From Clostridiales bacterium (GTDB lineage: Bacteria; Bacillota_E; Sulfobacillia; Sulfobacillales; JAIMBI01): 7,447 bases of DNA. The position numbers and the translations under genes are program-made. Location: NCBI GenBank assembly GCA_027318915.1, contig DAHVOH010000116.1:1-7447 (forward strand), read 5' to 3'. Position 1 is the stretch's first letter. Each line of letters starts with the position of its first letter. The notes beneath the pieces are model-generated. The model worked only from the letters and a program-made list of their open reading frames with translations. It did no database searches and was not told the origin of the DNA. Below, one piece after another: positions 1 through 6,549 of the stretch.

Positions 1-302
1 CGGGCGGCAAGTTCTCGGGGAAAAATTATACCTATTCGGGGGGTCTGCATGGCGCTCAGAAAGGACGGCGCGGCGTACCGTTCCGAGATCGTCCACGTCG
101 GAGCGGGGATCGCCGCGACGGCCGCCCGCATCGAGGTTCGGGGCGTCGCCGTCGTCGTAGCCTCGACACGGGGCCACGTTGTCCGGCTGAAGCGTGGAAT
201 CACGCGCCGTCGGGGAGCCTTCCGCCGCGGGGTTCCTCCGGGCACCGCCCCCACACCGCGAGCTTGGGCGAGCAGCTCACCCGCTTCAGCGGGTTGAGCG
301 CG
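1..302. other. Left-edge region without a supportable gene
   Basis: I see no recognisable gene here. An AT-rich spot (21-35) contains TATAAT on the minus strand (30 down to 25), which could be a -10 box for a leftward gene outside the window, but no convincing -35 box precedes it. On the plus strand an open frame of 82 codons (49-297) starts with ATG just after a G-run. Its first 40 or so codons have GC-rich third positions, but the product is rich in Arg and Ala, matches no family I know and runs into the hairpin at 275-299. I leave it as unassigned. It could be a small gene, a decayed gene or chance. Confidence 0.4.
275..299 (-). terminator. Hairpin just downstream of the hypothetical gene
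   Basis: Read on the minus strand, this is an inverted repeat of about ten base pairs (GCTCA plus CCCGC arms) with one bulged A and a TGAA loop. It begins 3 nt after the stop codon of the gene at 303-854. No T-run follows on either strand, so it is not a textbook rho-independent terminator. It could be a U-less terminator, a 3' end stabiliser or a rho-assisted end. The position directly behind a stop codon is the main argument for a role. Confidence 0.5.
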
Positions 303-854
303 TCACTTGAGGGAGTCCACCAGCACCCAGACGGGGTCATCGGCGGCGGGTGCGCTCGCCGTCTCGGCCACCGCCTCCACCGCCGCGCGGCGCATGGCGT
401 CCGTGTAGAAGTAAAACGTTTCGGCCCCCTCGACTTCCGACACCGGTCCGGGTGCATCCGATTCATCCTCGGAGCCGGGCCAGACCGAGGCGAACGCGAA
501 GGCGCCGAGCACGGTGCGGAGCTCTTCCACCCGCTGATCCCAGACCGACGCGATGAGCTCATCCAAGATGGCGTCCTTGGGCCCGGCCAGCGGAATGCCG
601 CCCGGCAGCCGGTGTGCCGTCGCATGACGCATGTTGTCACGAAAGACGTGGCGATAATGCTCCCAGGCTATCGTCGTCTCCGGCGGTTCGGCGACCGGCC
701 GGTCGCGATAGGAGCGAACGCGCCAGCCCACGCTCTCCAAGGCGCGCTGCGCCTCTTCATCCACGTTGGCCAGAGGCAAACGGCCATACAGGAGACCTTC
801 CCGAATATGGTCGCGATCGATGAGCAAGCGCAGTTCCGGCAACAGTGCCTCCAC
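303..854 (-). CDS. Hypothetical protein, 183 aa
   Basis: I do not recognise the family. The start is GTG at 854, preceded by GAAGGGAG with a 6-nt spacer, and a promoter lies about 40 bp upstream. The product has no signal peptide or membrane segment and is probably cytoplasmic and acidic. Residues 1-50 look helical. A His cluster follows (H66, H69, H77, H81, in a WEHYRH...NMRHATAH context), then a G-rich turn (84-91), a helical/strand stretch (94-125), an acidic low-complexity patch (128-143, rich in S, E, D and P) and a C-terminal part ending in a strand-like VWVLVDSL. The histidines could bind metal, but this is speculation. It lies downstream of the transporter in the same orientation, yet a terminator and its own promoter separate the two, so it is probably its own unit. 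GC-rich third codon positions and the good ribosome site support a real gene. Confidence 0.72.
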   Translation of the reverse strand: MEALLPELRLLIDRDHIREGLLYGRLPLANVDEEAQRALESVGWRVRSYRDRPVAEPPETTIAWEHYRHVFRDNMRHATAHRLPGGIPLAGPKDAILDELIASVWDQRVEELRTVLGAFAFASVWPGSEDESDAPGPVSEVEGAETFYFYTDAMRRAAVEAVAETASAPAADDPVWVLVDSLK

Positions 855-891
855 CGGTCTCTCCCTTCAGGCGAGTGCCATATCGGACGGT

Positions 892-921
892 ATTATAGCA
901 GGCGCATCGCAAAAAGCCCAA
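892..921 (-). promoter_or_regulatory. Predicted sigma70-type promoter of the hypothetical gene
   Basis: On the minus strand TTGGGC (921-916), an 18-bp spacer and a perfect TATAAT (897-892) form a housekeeping-type promoter. The start of transcription would fall near 885, giving a leader of about 30 nt before the GTG at 854. The -35 box is weak (3 of 6) while the -10 box is perfect, and it stands out in very GC-rich surroundings. The -35 box lies inside the terminator stem of the upstream transporter gene. Confidence 0.6.
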
Positions 922-931
922 CCGCTCGGGC
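911..931 (-). terminator. Rho-independent terminator of the transporter gene
   Basis: On the minus strand GCCCGA, a GCGG loop and TTGGGC form a six-pair stem (one G-U pair) at 931-916, followed directly by five T residues (915-911). It begins 20 nt after the stop codon of the transporter (952). Stem, tetraloop and T-run fit an intrinsic terminator. On the plus strand no T-run follows, so it should work leftward only. Confidence 0.65.
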
Positions 932-951
932 CGGGCGCACGCAGCTTGGGA

Positions 952-1851
952 TCATCCCGTCGCCCGACCCGGCGAGCTATGCCGCCTGGGCGTGCGCGCC
1001 AACAGCAGCACGCCGCCGGCGATGGCCCCGCCTCCGACCCATTGCCACGCGTCCAAATGGACATGCAGCCAGAGCACCCCGGCGACCGCGGCGGCCAGCG
1101 GCTCGGCCGTGGCCAGCAGGCTGGCCAGCACCGGAGTGAGCCGGGTCAGACCGTACAAATACAGGGTGAAGGCGATCAGCGTGCCCAGCACGACCACGAA
1201 ACCCACCAGAGCCAGATCGCCCCCGGAAAGATGCGCCGGGACGGCCCACGGGGGAGCGAACGGGGCGATAGCCGCCCCGCCCAGGACGAGTCCCCAGCCA
1301 ACCACCAGCGGAGCGCCCAGCGCCCGCAGCAGCGGCCCCGGATACAGGGTGTAGAACGCCAAAGCGGCGGCTGACAGGAGTCCCCACCACACCGCCCGGA
1401 AAGACAGCTGCAGATGCAGGGTGGGTCCGGCGGTGACCAAAAGGAACGTGCCCACCAGGGTGAGACCGAGTGCCACGGCATGGAGGCGAGGCGGCAGGCG
1501 TCGGCCCGCCAACGACGTCCACAGCACCACCATCGCCGGCGCCAAATACTGCAGCAGGGTGGCGGTGGCGGCGTTGCTGGCCTCAATGGTCACCAGGTAG
1601 CTGTACTGCACCACCACCAGCCCGACGACGCCGAAGATCACGAGCGACATCGCGCTCCGGACCGAGCGGAGCGGCGCCAGCACCGCCGGTAAACCCCGCC
1701 TGACGGCCAGCGCCAAGAGCATGAAGAGTCCGGAGACGGACATCCGGATCGACACCAGCCAGCCCGGATCGACCGCGTGGCGCTGAAACAAGGCTTGGGC
1801 GGCCGTGCCGGAGAGGCCCCACAGCACCGCGCCACCGAGCACGGCCAACAT
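952..1851 (-). CDS. EamA/DMT-family membrane transporter
   Basis: This is an inner-membrane permease of the drug/metabolite transporter superfamily, which exports or imports small metabolites. The substrate cannot be told from the sequence. With the start at 1851 it has 299 residues, the usual size for two tandem EamA domains and about ten membrane helices. Domain 1 covers roughly residues 3-138, with WGLSGTAAQALF in helix 1 and QYSYLVTIEASNAATATLLQYLAPA at the end of helices 3-4. Domain 2 covers roughly 153-285, with the typical LLATAEPLAAAVAGVLWL stretch and a closing GGGAIAGGVLLL helix. The tail is short and basic. I chose ATG 1851 because helix 1 begins there and it leaves a leader of about 43 nt from the predicted promoter. 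ATG 1884 has GGAGGG directly against it, too close to serve as a ribosome site. A frame open back to 1974 would run through both promoters. The gene is divergent from menB. A link to menaquinone or its precursors is possible but not shown. Confidence 0.88.
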   Translation of the reverse strand: MLAVLGGAVLWGLSGTAAQALFQRHAVDPGWLVSIRMSVSGLFMLLALAVRRGLPAVLAPLRSVRSAMSLVIFGVVGLVVVQYSYLVTIEASNAATATLLQYLAPAMVVLWTSLAGRRLPPRLHAVALGLTLVGTFLLVTAGPTLHLQLSFRAVWWGLLSAAALAFYTLYPGPLLRALGAPLVVGWGLVLGGAAIAPFAPPWAVPAHLSGGDLALVGFVVVLGTLIAFTLYLYGLTRLTPVLASLLATAEPLAAAVAGVLWLHVHLDAWQWVGGGAIAGGVLLLARTPRRHSSPGRATG

Positions 1852-1899
1852 ACTGACCCCGCGACCTTCGCCGCTCGTCCCCATCCCTCCGCTACCGAC

Positions 1900-1928
1900 A
1901 TCATAGCGGGCCGATGGCGCCTTGTCCG
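1900..1928 (-). promoter_or_regulatory. Predicted promoter of the divergent transporter gene
   Basis: On the minus strand CGGACA (1928-1923), a 17-bp spacer and TATGAT (1905-1900) match the sigma70/sigmaA consensus at 4 of 6 and 5 of 6 positions. Transcription would start near 1893. This favours ATG 1851 over ATG 1884, which would leave only about 9 nt of leader. Confidence 0.5.
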
Positions 1929-1931
1929 AGT

Positions 1932-1960
1932 TTGACTTGCTTGGAGGGGGATCGCACAAT
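1932..1960 (+). promoter_or_regulatory. Predicted promoter of the men operon
   Basis: TTGACT (1932-1937), a 17-bp spacer and CACAAT (1955-1960) match the sigma70/sigmaA consensus at 5 of 6 and 4 of 6 positions with ideal spacing. Transcription would start near 1967, giving a leader of about 39 nt before menB. This rules against a menB start upstream of 1967. The -35 box lies only 3 bp from the -35 box of the divergent promoter, so polymerases on the two promoters would probably hinder each other. Confidence 0.55.
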
Positions 1961-1967
1961 GAATGGT

Positions 1968-1988
1968 GGTTCAATGAACCGCGGTTCA
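1968..1988. promoter_or_regulatory. Candidate operator: three GGTTCA/TGAACC half-sites
   Basis: Three copies of the same six-base half-site alternate in orientation: GGTTCA at 1968-1973, TGAACC at 1975-1980 and GGTTCA at 1983-1988. The last two form a perfect 14-bp palindrome, TGAACCGCGGTTCA (1975-1988). The first two form a perfect six-base inverted repeat around one A (1968-1980). The array starts at the predicted menB transcription start and ends just before the Shine-Dalgarno sequence, a typical place for a repressor site. The loops (1-2 nt) are too small for good RNA hairpins, so a DNA-binding dimer is more likely. The regulator is unknown. Confidence 0.45.
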
Positions 1989-1992
1989 GCGA

Positions 1993-2003
1993 AAGGGGGA
2001 AGG
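1993..2003 (+). promoter_or_regulatory. Ribosome binding site fixing the menB start
   Basis: AAGGGGG (1993-1999), followed by AAGG, lies 6 nt before ATG 2006. It is a strong Shine-Dalgarno sequence at good spacing. It selects ATG 2006 over the in-frame TTG at 1922, which has no such site and lies upstream of the predicted transcription start. Confidence 0.75.
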
Positions 2004-2005
2004 TT

Positions 2006-2830
2006 ATGCTGGCGTGGGAGACGGTGGACGGAGCCCCCGCGTATGAGGATATTTGGTTTCAGCGCCGCGGCGGCATCGCCAAGATCACCATCAACCGCCC
2101 CGAGGTGCGCAACGCGTTCCGCCCGACGACCTTGTTCGAGCTGCAGGATGCGTTTCATCGGGTTCATGAACGGCCCGACCTGGGCGTCGCCATTCTGACC
2201 GGTGCCGGCGATCAGGCGTTCTGCTCCGGGGGGGACCAGCGCATTCGCGGCACCGCCGGCTATGTCGGCCCCGACGGGGTGCCCCGCCTCAATGTGCTGG
2301 ATCTGCAGCGCCAGATTCGGCTGCTGCCCAAACCCGTGATTGCGATGGTAGCCGGCTACGCCATCGGCGGGGGGCACGTGCTTCACCTCGTGTGCGATCT
2401 CACCATCGCCGCCGACAACGCGCGCTTTGGCCAGACCGGGCCCAAGGTGGGAAGCTTCGACGGTGGGTACGGGGTGGCTCTGATGGCTCGGCAGGTGGGC
2501 ATCAAGAAAGCCAAGGAGATCTGGTTTCTGTGCCGGCAGTACAACGCCGAAGAGGCCCTGCAGATGGGGCTGGTCAACACGGTGGTGCCGCTGGAGCGTC
2601 TGGAAGAAGAAACCGTGGCGTGGTGCGAGGAAATCTTGGCCAAGAGTCCGATGGCCATTCGCTTTCTGAAGGCCGCCTTCAACGCCGATATCGACGGGGC
2701 CACCGGTCTGCAGCAGCTGGCCGGGGACATGACGATGCTGTATTACATGACGGATGAGGCCCAGGAAGGCAAAAACGCGTATCTGCAAAAGCGGCCGCCC
2801 GACTGGTCGCGGTTCCCGCGCCTGCCGTGA
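2006..2830 (+). CDS. menB: 1,4-dihydroxy-2-naphthoyl-CoA synthase
   Basis: This crotonase-fold cytosolic enzyme closes the second ring of the naphthoquinone by converting o-succinylbenzoyl-CoA to 1,4-dihydroxy-2-naphthoyl-CoA. From ATG 2006 it has 274 residues, almost exactly the length of Bacillus MenB. The family blocks are all present: [16 protein letters not shown] (23-38), AFCSGGDQ (71-78), the oxyanion loop [15 protein letters not shown] (118-132), [16 protein letters not shown] (141-156) and [10 protein letters not shown] (171-180). Q143, G145 and W173 match the residues that hold the catalytic bicarbonate in the E. coli-type (type I) enzyme. Y86, S150, D152 and Y247 match its active-site residues. 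It should therefore be bicarbonate-dependent and active as a hexamer. It is the first gene of the men operon, with its own predicted promoter, and its stop overlaps the menE start by four bases. Confidence 0.97.
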   Translation: MLAWETVDGAPAYEDIWFQRRGGIAKITINRPEVRNAFRPTTLFELQDAFHRVHERPDLGVAILTGAGDQAFCSGGDQRIRGTAGYVGPDGVPRLNVLDLQRQIRLLPKPVIAMVAGYAIGGGHVLHLVCDLTIAADNARFGQTGPKVGSFDGGYGVALMARQVGIKKAKEIWFLCRQYNAEEALQMGLVNTVVPLERLEEETVAWCEEILAKSPMAIRFLKAAFNADIDGATGLQQLAGDMTMLYYMTDEAQEGKNAYLQKRPPDWSRFPRLP

Positions 2831-4296
2831 ACAGCCGGGACTGGCTTCGCGAGGCGGCCCGCCTGTATGGGCCCCGGGTGTTTCTCGAGCAAGGGGTCTG
2901 GCGATGGACGTTCGCCGAGTGGGACCGGCGCGTGGACCGCGTCGCGGGAACGCTGGCAGCGGCCGGCGTCGTGGCGGGATCCCGGGTGGCGAGCCTGCTG
3001 TCGGGCGGCTATCAGGCGGCCGAGGTGGTGTTTGCCGCGCTGCGCCTAGGCGCCGTTCTGGTACCGATGAATACGCGTCTCGGGCCCGAGGAGCTGGCCT
3101 ATCAGTGGCAGGACGCCGACCCGTCGGCGGTGGTCGTGTCCGAAGAGTTGGCCCACCTCCTGCCGGCGGCGGCGGGTCCCCGGCTCGGCGTCGCCTTGGG
3201 TGCGCCCGAGGACGACGCGCTGCTGGGCCCGGCGTGGCGCGGGGTGGCGGGGGCGGCGCCGACCGGGGTCCAGAGCATCATCTACACCTCCGGCACCACC
3301 GGACGGCCCAAGGGCGCCTTGCTCACGGTCACGCAGCTGGGCTGGAACGCGTGGGGCTCGATGCTGCGCCTGGGACATCTGCCGGACGACGTGTGGCTCT
3401 GTTGCCTGCCGCTGTTTCACGTGGGCGGACAGGCCATTTTGTTTCGCGCGGTGCTGGCGGGCACGGCGGTGCGGCTGGAGCCGCGGTTTGAGGCGCAGAC
3501 GGCGGCGGCTGCGCTGGCCGACGGAAGTGTCACGCTGGCGTCCCTGGTGCCGACGATGCTGCGCCGGATTCTGGATGTCCACGCGGGCGCCTTTGCGCCG
3601 CGCCTGCGCGCCGTCCTGATCGGGGGCGGTGCGGCCCCCAAGACGCTCATGGCCGAGGGGCGCCGCCGGGGCCTGCCCCTGGTGGCGACCTACGGCATGA
3701 CGGAGACCGCGTCGCAGATGGCGACCCAGGACTTGCGTCTCGACGGGGAGGACGCGGGAGCGCGGCCGCTGTATGGATTCGAGCTGCGCATCGCGGAGCC
3801 GGGCGCGGACGGCAGTGGGGAGATTTGGGTTCGGGGGCCGGGTGTCAGCCCCGGATACTGGCGCCGGCCGGAGGAGACGGCGGCCCGATTCGATGCCGAC
3901 GGCTGGTTCGCCACCGGCGACATCGGTCGTCTGGATAGTCAGGGGCGGGTCCAGGTGCTGGATCGTCGCCAGGACCTCATTGTTTCCGGGGGGGAAAACG
4001 TGTATCCGGCGGAAGTGGAGGCGGCCCTGACCGCGATTGGGGGCGTCCGGGCGGCGGCGGTGGTGGGCGTGCCCGACCCCGAGTGGGGCGCGGTGCCCGC
4101 GGCGGCGGTGGTGCCGCAGGACGGGGTGCGGTTGGATCCCGAGGCCCTGACCCGCGCCCTGCGCCGACGGCTGGCGGCCTACAAAGTGCCTCGGGAATGG
4201 GCACTGGTGAACGAGCTCCCACTCACCGCCAACGGCAAAGTCCGGCGGCAGGCCGTGCAGGCGTGGTTTGCCAGTCGGCGGGAGCGCCCGCGGTGA
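2827..4296 (+). CDS. menE: o-Succinylbenzoate--CoA ligase
   Basis: This ANL-superfamily adenylating enzyme activates o-succinylbenzoate to its CoA thioester, the substrate of MenB, using ATP. It has 489 residues, the usual length. Motifs in order: the phosphate loop [11 protein letters not shown] (153-163), LPLFHVGGQ (194-202), [10 protein letters not shown] (288-297), [11 protein letters not shown] (360-370), the hinge [17 protein letters not shown] (378-394) and PLTANGK (465-471), whose K471 is the expected adenylation lysine. Similarity to Bacillus-type MenE and the neighbouring genes settle the substrate; alone it could be another acyl-CoA ligase. The GTG start at 2827 shares four bases (GTGA) with the menB stop. 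No Shine-Dalgarno sequence precedes it, so translation probably depends on ribosomes ending menB. Confidence 0.95.
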   Translation: MNSRDWLREAARLYGPRVFLEQGVWRWTFAEWDRRVDRVAGTLAAAGVVAGSRVASLLSGGYQAAEVVFAALRLGAVLVPMNTRLGPEELAYQWQDADPSAVVVSEELAHLLPAAAGPRLGVALGAPEDDALLGPAWRGVAGAAPTGVQSIIYTSGTTGRPKGALLTVTQLGWNAWGSMLRLGHLPDDVWLCCLPLFHVGGQAILFRAVLAGTAVRLEPRFEAQTAAAALADGSVTLASLVPTMLRRILDVHAGAFAPRLRAVLIGGGAAPKTLMAEGRRRGLPLVATYGMTETASQMATQDLRLDGEDAGARPLYGFELRIAEPGADGSGEIWVRGPGVSPGYWRRPEETAARFDADGWFATGDIGRLDSQGRVQVLDRRQDLIVSGGENVYPAEVEAALTAIGGVRAAAVVGVPDPEWGAVPAAAVVPQDGVRLDPEALTRALRRRLAAYKVPREWALVNELPLTANGKVRRQAVQAWFASRRERPR

Positions 4297-5165
4297 CGGT
4301 CAGGGAGTGGTGGCGACTGGCCCGACCGCCCACGCTGCCGGCGTCGGTGGTTCCGGTCGCGGTGGGGACGGCGGCGGCGCTGGACGCCGGACGGGTGAGC
4401 GTGCCCGCCGTGCTGGTCATGCTGCTGGTGGCGCTGCTGCTGCAAATCGCCACCAACATGGCCAACGAGTACGCCGATTTTCGGCGTGGGGTGGACAGCG
4501 CCGATTCGGTGGGCATAGCCGGCGTGCTGGTGGAAGGACGGTTTGCTCCCGCCACCGTCCGCCGGTGGGCCTTCGGCACATACGCCGCCGCCTTCCTGCT
4601 CGGTCTCGGCTTGGTGGCGGTGCGGGGCTGGGTGCTGCTGGTCCTCGGGATTTTGGGAATTCTGGCCGGCTACCTGTACAATGCAGGACCAAGGCCGTTG
4701 TCGGCCACGCCGTGGGGTGAGGCGACGGTGTTCGTCATCATGGGGCCCATTGAGGTGTTGGGCAGTGAACTGGCCGCCGGCGGCCGCATGACGGCCATCG
4801 GCGTCTGGGCCTCCGTGGCGGTGGGATTTTTGGTGGCCGCCATCCTGCTGGCCAACAACCTGCGGGATCGCGTGCAGGACGGGCAGCGGGGCCGGGACAC
4901 CTTGGCGATACGGCTGGGCGCGAAGCGTGGATTGTGGGGCATGGCGGCCCTCATCACCGCAGGCGCGTTGTGGCCGGTGGCGCTTGCCGTGTGGGGGATA
5001 TTGCCCGCGACGGCCGCCGTCACCGCCCTGGTCCTCCCGGGCGGCCTGGCTGCCGTGCGAAGGCTTTCCGGGCAGGGCCTGGCGCGCGGGGTCTTGGTGA
5101 CGGGTCGCGTGCACTTGGCGGCCGGACTGTTGTTGGCGGTGGGGCTCGGCTGGCGGCATATCTGA
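4293..5165 (+). CDS. menA: 1,4-dihydroxy-2-naphthoate polyprenyltransferase
   Basis: This UbiA-superfamily membrane enzyme attaches the polyprenyl tail to 1,4-dihydroxy-2-naphthoate, with loss of CO2, to give demethylmenaquinone. It has 290 residues and about eight to nine hydrophobic helices. The first Mg/diphosphate motif is NEYADFRRGVD (58-68, the family's N-D/E-x-x-D type), followed by DSVGIAGVLV (71-80) as in Bacillus-type MenA. The second is NNLRDRVQDGQRGRDTL (188-204), with D192 and D196. The GTG start at 4293 overlaps the menE stop by four bases (GTGA), and GGGAG (4280-4284) lies 8 nt upstream. The frame stays open back to 4083 inside menE, but that extension is Gly/Arg/Ala-rich and unlike MenA. 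The tail length added cannot be read from the sequence. Confidence 0.95.
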   Translation: MTVREWWRLARPPTLPASVVPVAVGTAAALDAGRVSVPAVLVMLLVALLLQIATNMANEYADFRRGVDSADSVGIAGVLVEGRFAPATVRRWAFGTYAAAFLLGLGLVAVRGWVLLVLGILGILAGYLYNAGPRPLSATPWGEATVFVIMGPIEVLGSELAAGGRMTAIGVWASVAVGFLVAAILLANNLRDRVQDGQRGRDTLAIRLGAKRGLWGMAALITAGALWPVALAVWGILPATAAVTALVLPGGLAAVRRLSGQGLARGVLVTGRVHLAAGLLLAVGLGWRHI

Positions 5166-5181
5166 CGGAGAGGTAAGAGCA

Positions 5182-6543
5182 ATGGCGAAGGCGACAGGGA
5201 GGACCGGCACGCGGACGACGGAGCCGGTGGGGACCGTGGCGGAATGGATTCGAGACGTCCTGGATACGGGCGTTCTGGTGGCGCGCCGGCGTCGACGCAC
5301 CCTCTGGTGGGGCGGCGAGCTGGTGGTGCCGGCGGCGCAGGCGCCTCTGTCCGCCGCCAGTCCCGCCGTGCACTGGCTGTTCCAGGAGCAGGGCCAGTCC
5401 CTCTGGGGTGTGGGCGAGGCCGCGCGGTGGCAATGGGAGCGGGGCCCGCTGACCGCCGCGATGGCTGCCGTGGCGAGCGAGTTGGCCCAAGAGCGGGATT
5501 TGCCCAGGACCTGCCGGCTGGGTGGGGGCCGGGGCTTCTGGGCCAAGACGCCGGGCGGAGCGTGGCGCGGATTTCCCGCCGGGGCGCTGGTGCTACCGGC
5601 GCTGACGGTGCGAGTGGCGGGCGGGAGTGCCCATATCAGCCTCGCCGTGCAGGTGGCTCCCGAGACGTCACGGCGGGCGCTGGCGCACCGCGTGCACTGG
5701 CCTCCGCCCCCGCCGGCCGCGGCGGCGGGGCCGATTGAAATCCTTCGCGTCCATTATGCCCAGGCGCCGGACCGATTTGAGGATTTGGTGGCCGACGCCC
5801 TGCGCGCCATCGACGGCGGCCGCCTGGACAAAGTCGTGCTGGCCCGCAGCGTGCAGCTGACCTTCAACCGCGCCCCGGATCCCGGCCGAGTCTGGCAAAC
5901 CCTGGCGGCGCGGTCACCGGAAAGCGCCGTCTTCCTCCTCCGGGCGGCGGGGGCCGTCTTTTTGGGCGCCAGTCCGGAGTTGCTGGTGCGGGTCGACGGC
6001 CCGCGCGTGGACAGCGTGAGCCTGGCCGGCACCGCCGGACCGGGTCGGGATCCGCGTTCGCTGTTGGACAGCGCCAAGGATCGCGAGGAGCATGAGTGGG
6101 TGCGCCGCCATTTGGCTGCGGCGCTGGCGCAAGTGGGGGATCAGGTGGTGGTGCCTGACCAGCCGGCGGTGCGGCGGGTGGGAGACATTCACCATCTGTA
6201 CACCCCGGCGACCGCGTTTCTGCAGCCGGACAAGAACATCTGGGACGCCCTCGCCGCCATCCACCCGTCGCCGGCGGTGGGCGGGGCGCCGGCAGGCGCC
6301 GCGCTCCGCTACATCGCCGGACATGAGGGCTTTGACCGCGGCTGGTACGCCGGCGCCGTGGGCTCGGTCGATTTGGAAGGCTCGGGGGCGTTTTGGGTGG
6401 CGCTCCGGTCGGGGCTGCTGCGGGGAGACACTGCGGTGCTGTATGGGGGCGTGGGGGTGGTGAGCGGGTCTGATCCGCGCCAGGAGCTGGAAGAGAGCAG
6501 TTGGAAGCTCCTGCCCATGCTGTCGGCGCTGGCGGAGGGCTGA
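5182..6543 (+). CDS. menF: Isochorismate synthase
   Basis: This chorismate-binding enzyme isomerises chorismate to isochorismate, the entry step of the classical menaquinone route, and needs Mg. It has 453 residues, the usual length. The start at 5182 has GGAGAGG (5167-5173) 8 nt upstream, and the gene lies 16 nt after menA. The N-terminal half (1-185) is poorly conserved and ends in a Pro/Ala linker (174-183). The catalytic half shows KVVLARSV (217-224, with K217 the expected general base), FLGASPELL (260-268), LAGTAGPGRDP (281-291), SAKDREEHEWV (297-307, with E303 a probable Mg ligand), IHPSPAVGGAP (360-370), DRGWYAGAVGSVD (385-397) and GVGVVSGSDPRQELEE (423-438), followed by K442. Anthranilate, aminodeoxychorismate and salicylate synthases share the fold, but the menD neighbour and the operon favour MenF. 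Confidence 0.94.
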   Translation: MAKATGRTGTRTTEPVGTVAEWIRDVLDTGVLVARRRRRTLWWGGELVVPAAQAPLSAASPAVHWLFQEQGQSLWGVGEAARWQWERGPLTAAMAAVASELAQERDLPRTCRLGGGRGFWAKTPGGAWRGFPAGALVLPALTVRVAGGSAHISLAVQVAPETSRRALAHRVHWPPPPPAAAAGPIEILRVHYAQAPDRFEDLVADALRAIDGGRLDKVVLARSVQLTFNRAPDPGRVWQTLAARSPESAVFLLRAAGAVFLGASPELLVRVDGPRVDSVSLAGTAGPGRDPRSLLDSAKDREEHEWVRRHLAAALAQVGDQVVVPDQPAVRRVGDIHHLYTPATAFLQPDKNIWDALAAIHPSPAVGGAPAGAALRYIAGHEGFDRGWYAGAVGSVDLEGSGAFWVALRSGLLRGDTAVLYGGVGVVSGSDPRQELEESSWKLLPMLSALAEG

Positions 6544-6549
6544 GCGAGC

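Noticed and set aside
264..1139. Plus-strand open frame of 291 codons over the hypothetical gene and terminator region
   Set aside because: Runs antisense to the 183-aa gene, across its promoter and into the transporter. It has an Arg/Pro-rich product and no motifs.
1852..1974. Longer transporter starting at 1974 or 1884 on the minus strand
   Set aside because: The extension to 1974 crosses both promoters and looks non-coding. ATG 1884 has its purine run directly against the start codon and almost no leader. ATG 1851 begins at the first membrane helix.
1963..1977. Mini-ORF ATG-GTG-GTT-CAA-TGA in the menB leader, as a possible leader peptide
   Set aside because: Four codons with no runs of one amino acid. 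It would start before the predicted transcription start and can arise by chance from the half-site array.
1922..2005. Longer menB starting at TTG 1922 (302 aa)
   Set aside because: The extra 28 residues have no counterpart in MenB, the TTG lies upstream of the predicted transcription start, and ATG 2006 has a strong Shine-Dalgarno sequence and gives the family length.
1901..2788. Minus-strand open frame of 295 codons opposite menB
   Set aside because: Antisense shadow of a conserved gene with no similarity to any family I know. It also crosses the promoter region.
4083..4292. N-terminal extension of menA inside menE
   Set aside because: The extension is a Gly/Arg/Ala-rich out-of-frame reading of the menE C-terminal domain. 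MenA proteins begin near the helix that follows GTG 4293.
4179..5546. Minus-strand open frame of 455 codons opposite menA and menF
   Set aside because: Antisense shadow with a Gln/His/Arg-rich product. The opposite strand carries unmistakable MenA and MenF motifs.
5182..6543. MenF as anthranilate or aminodeoxychorismate synthase
   Set aside because: The fold is shared, but there is no glutamine amidotransferase neighbour, and the gene sits directly before menD in a men operon.
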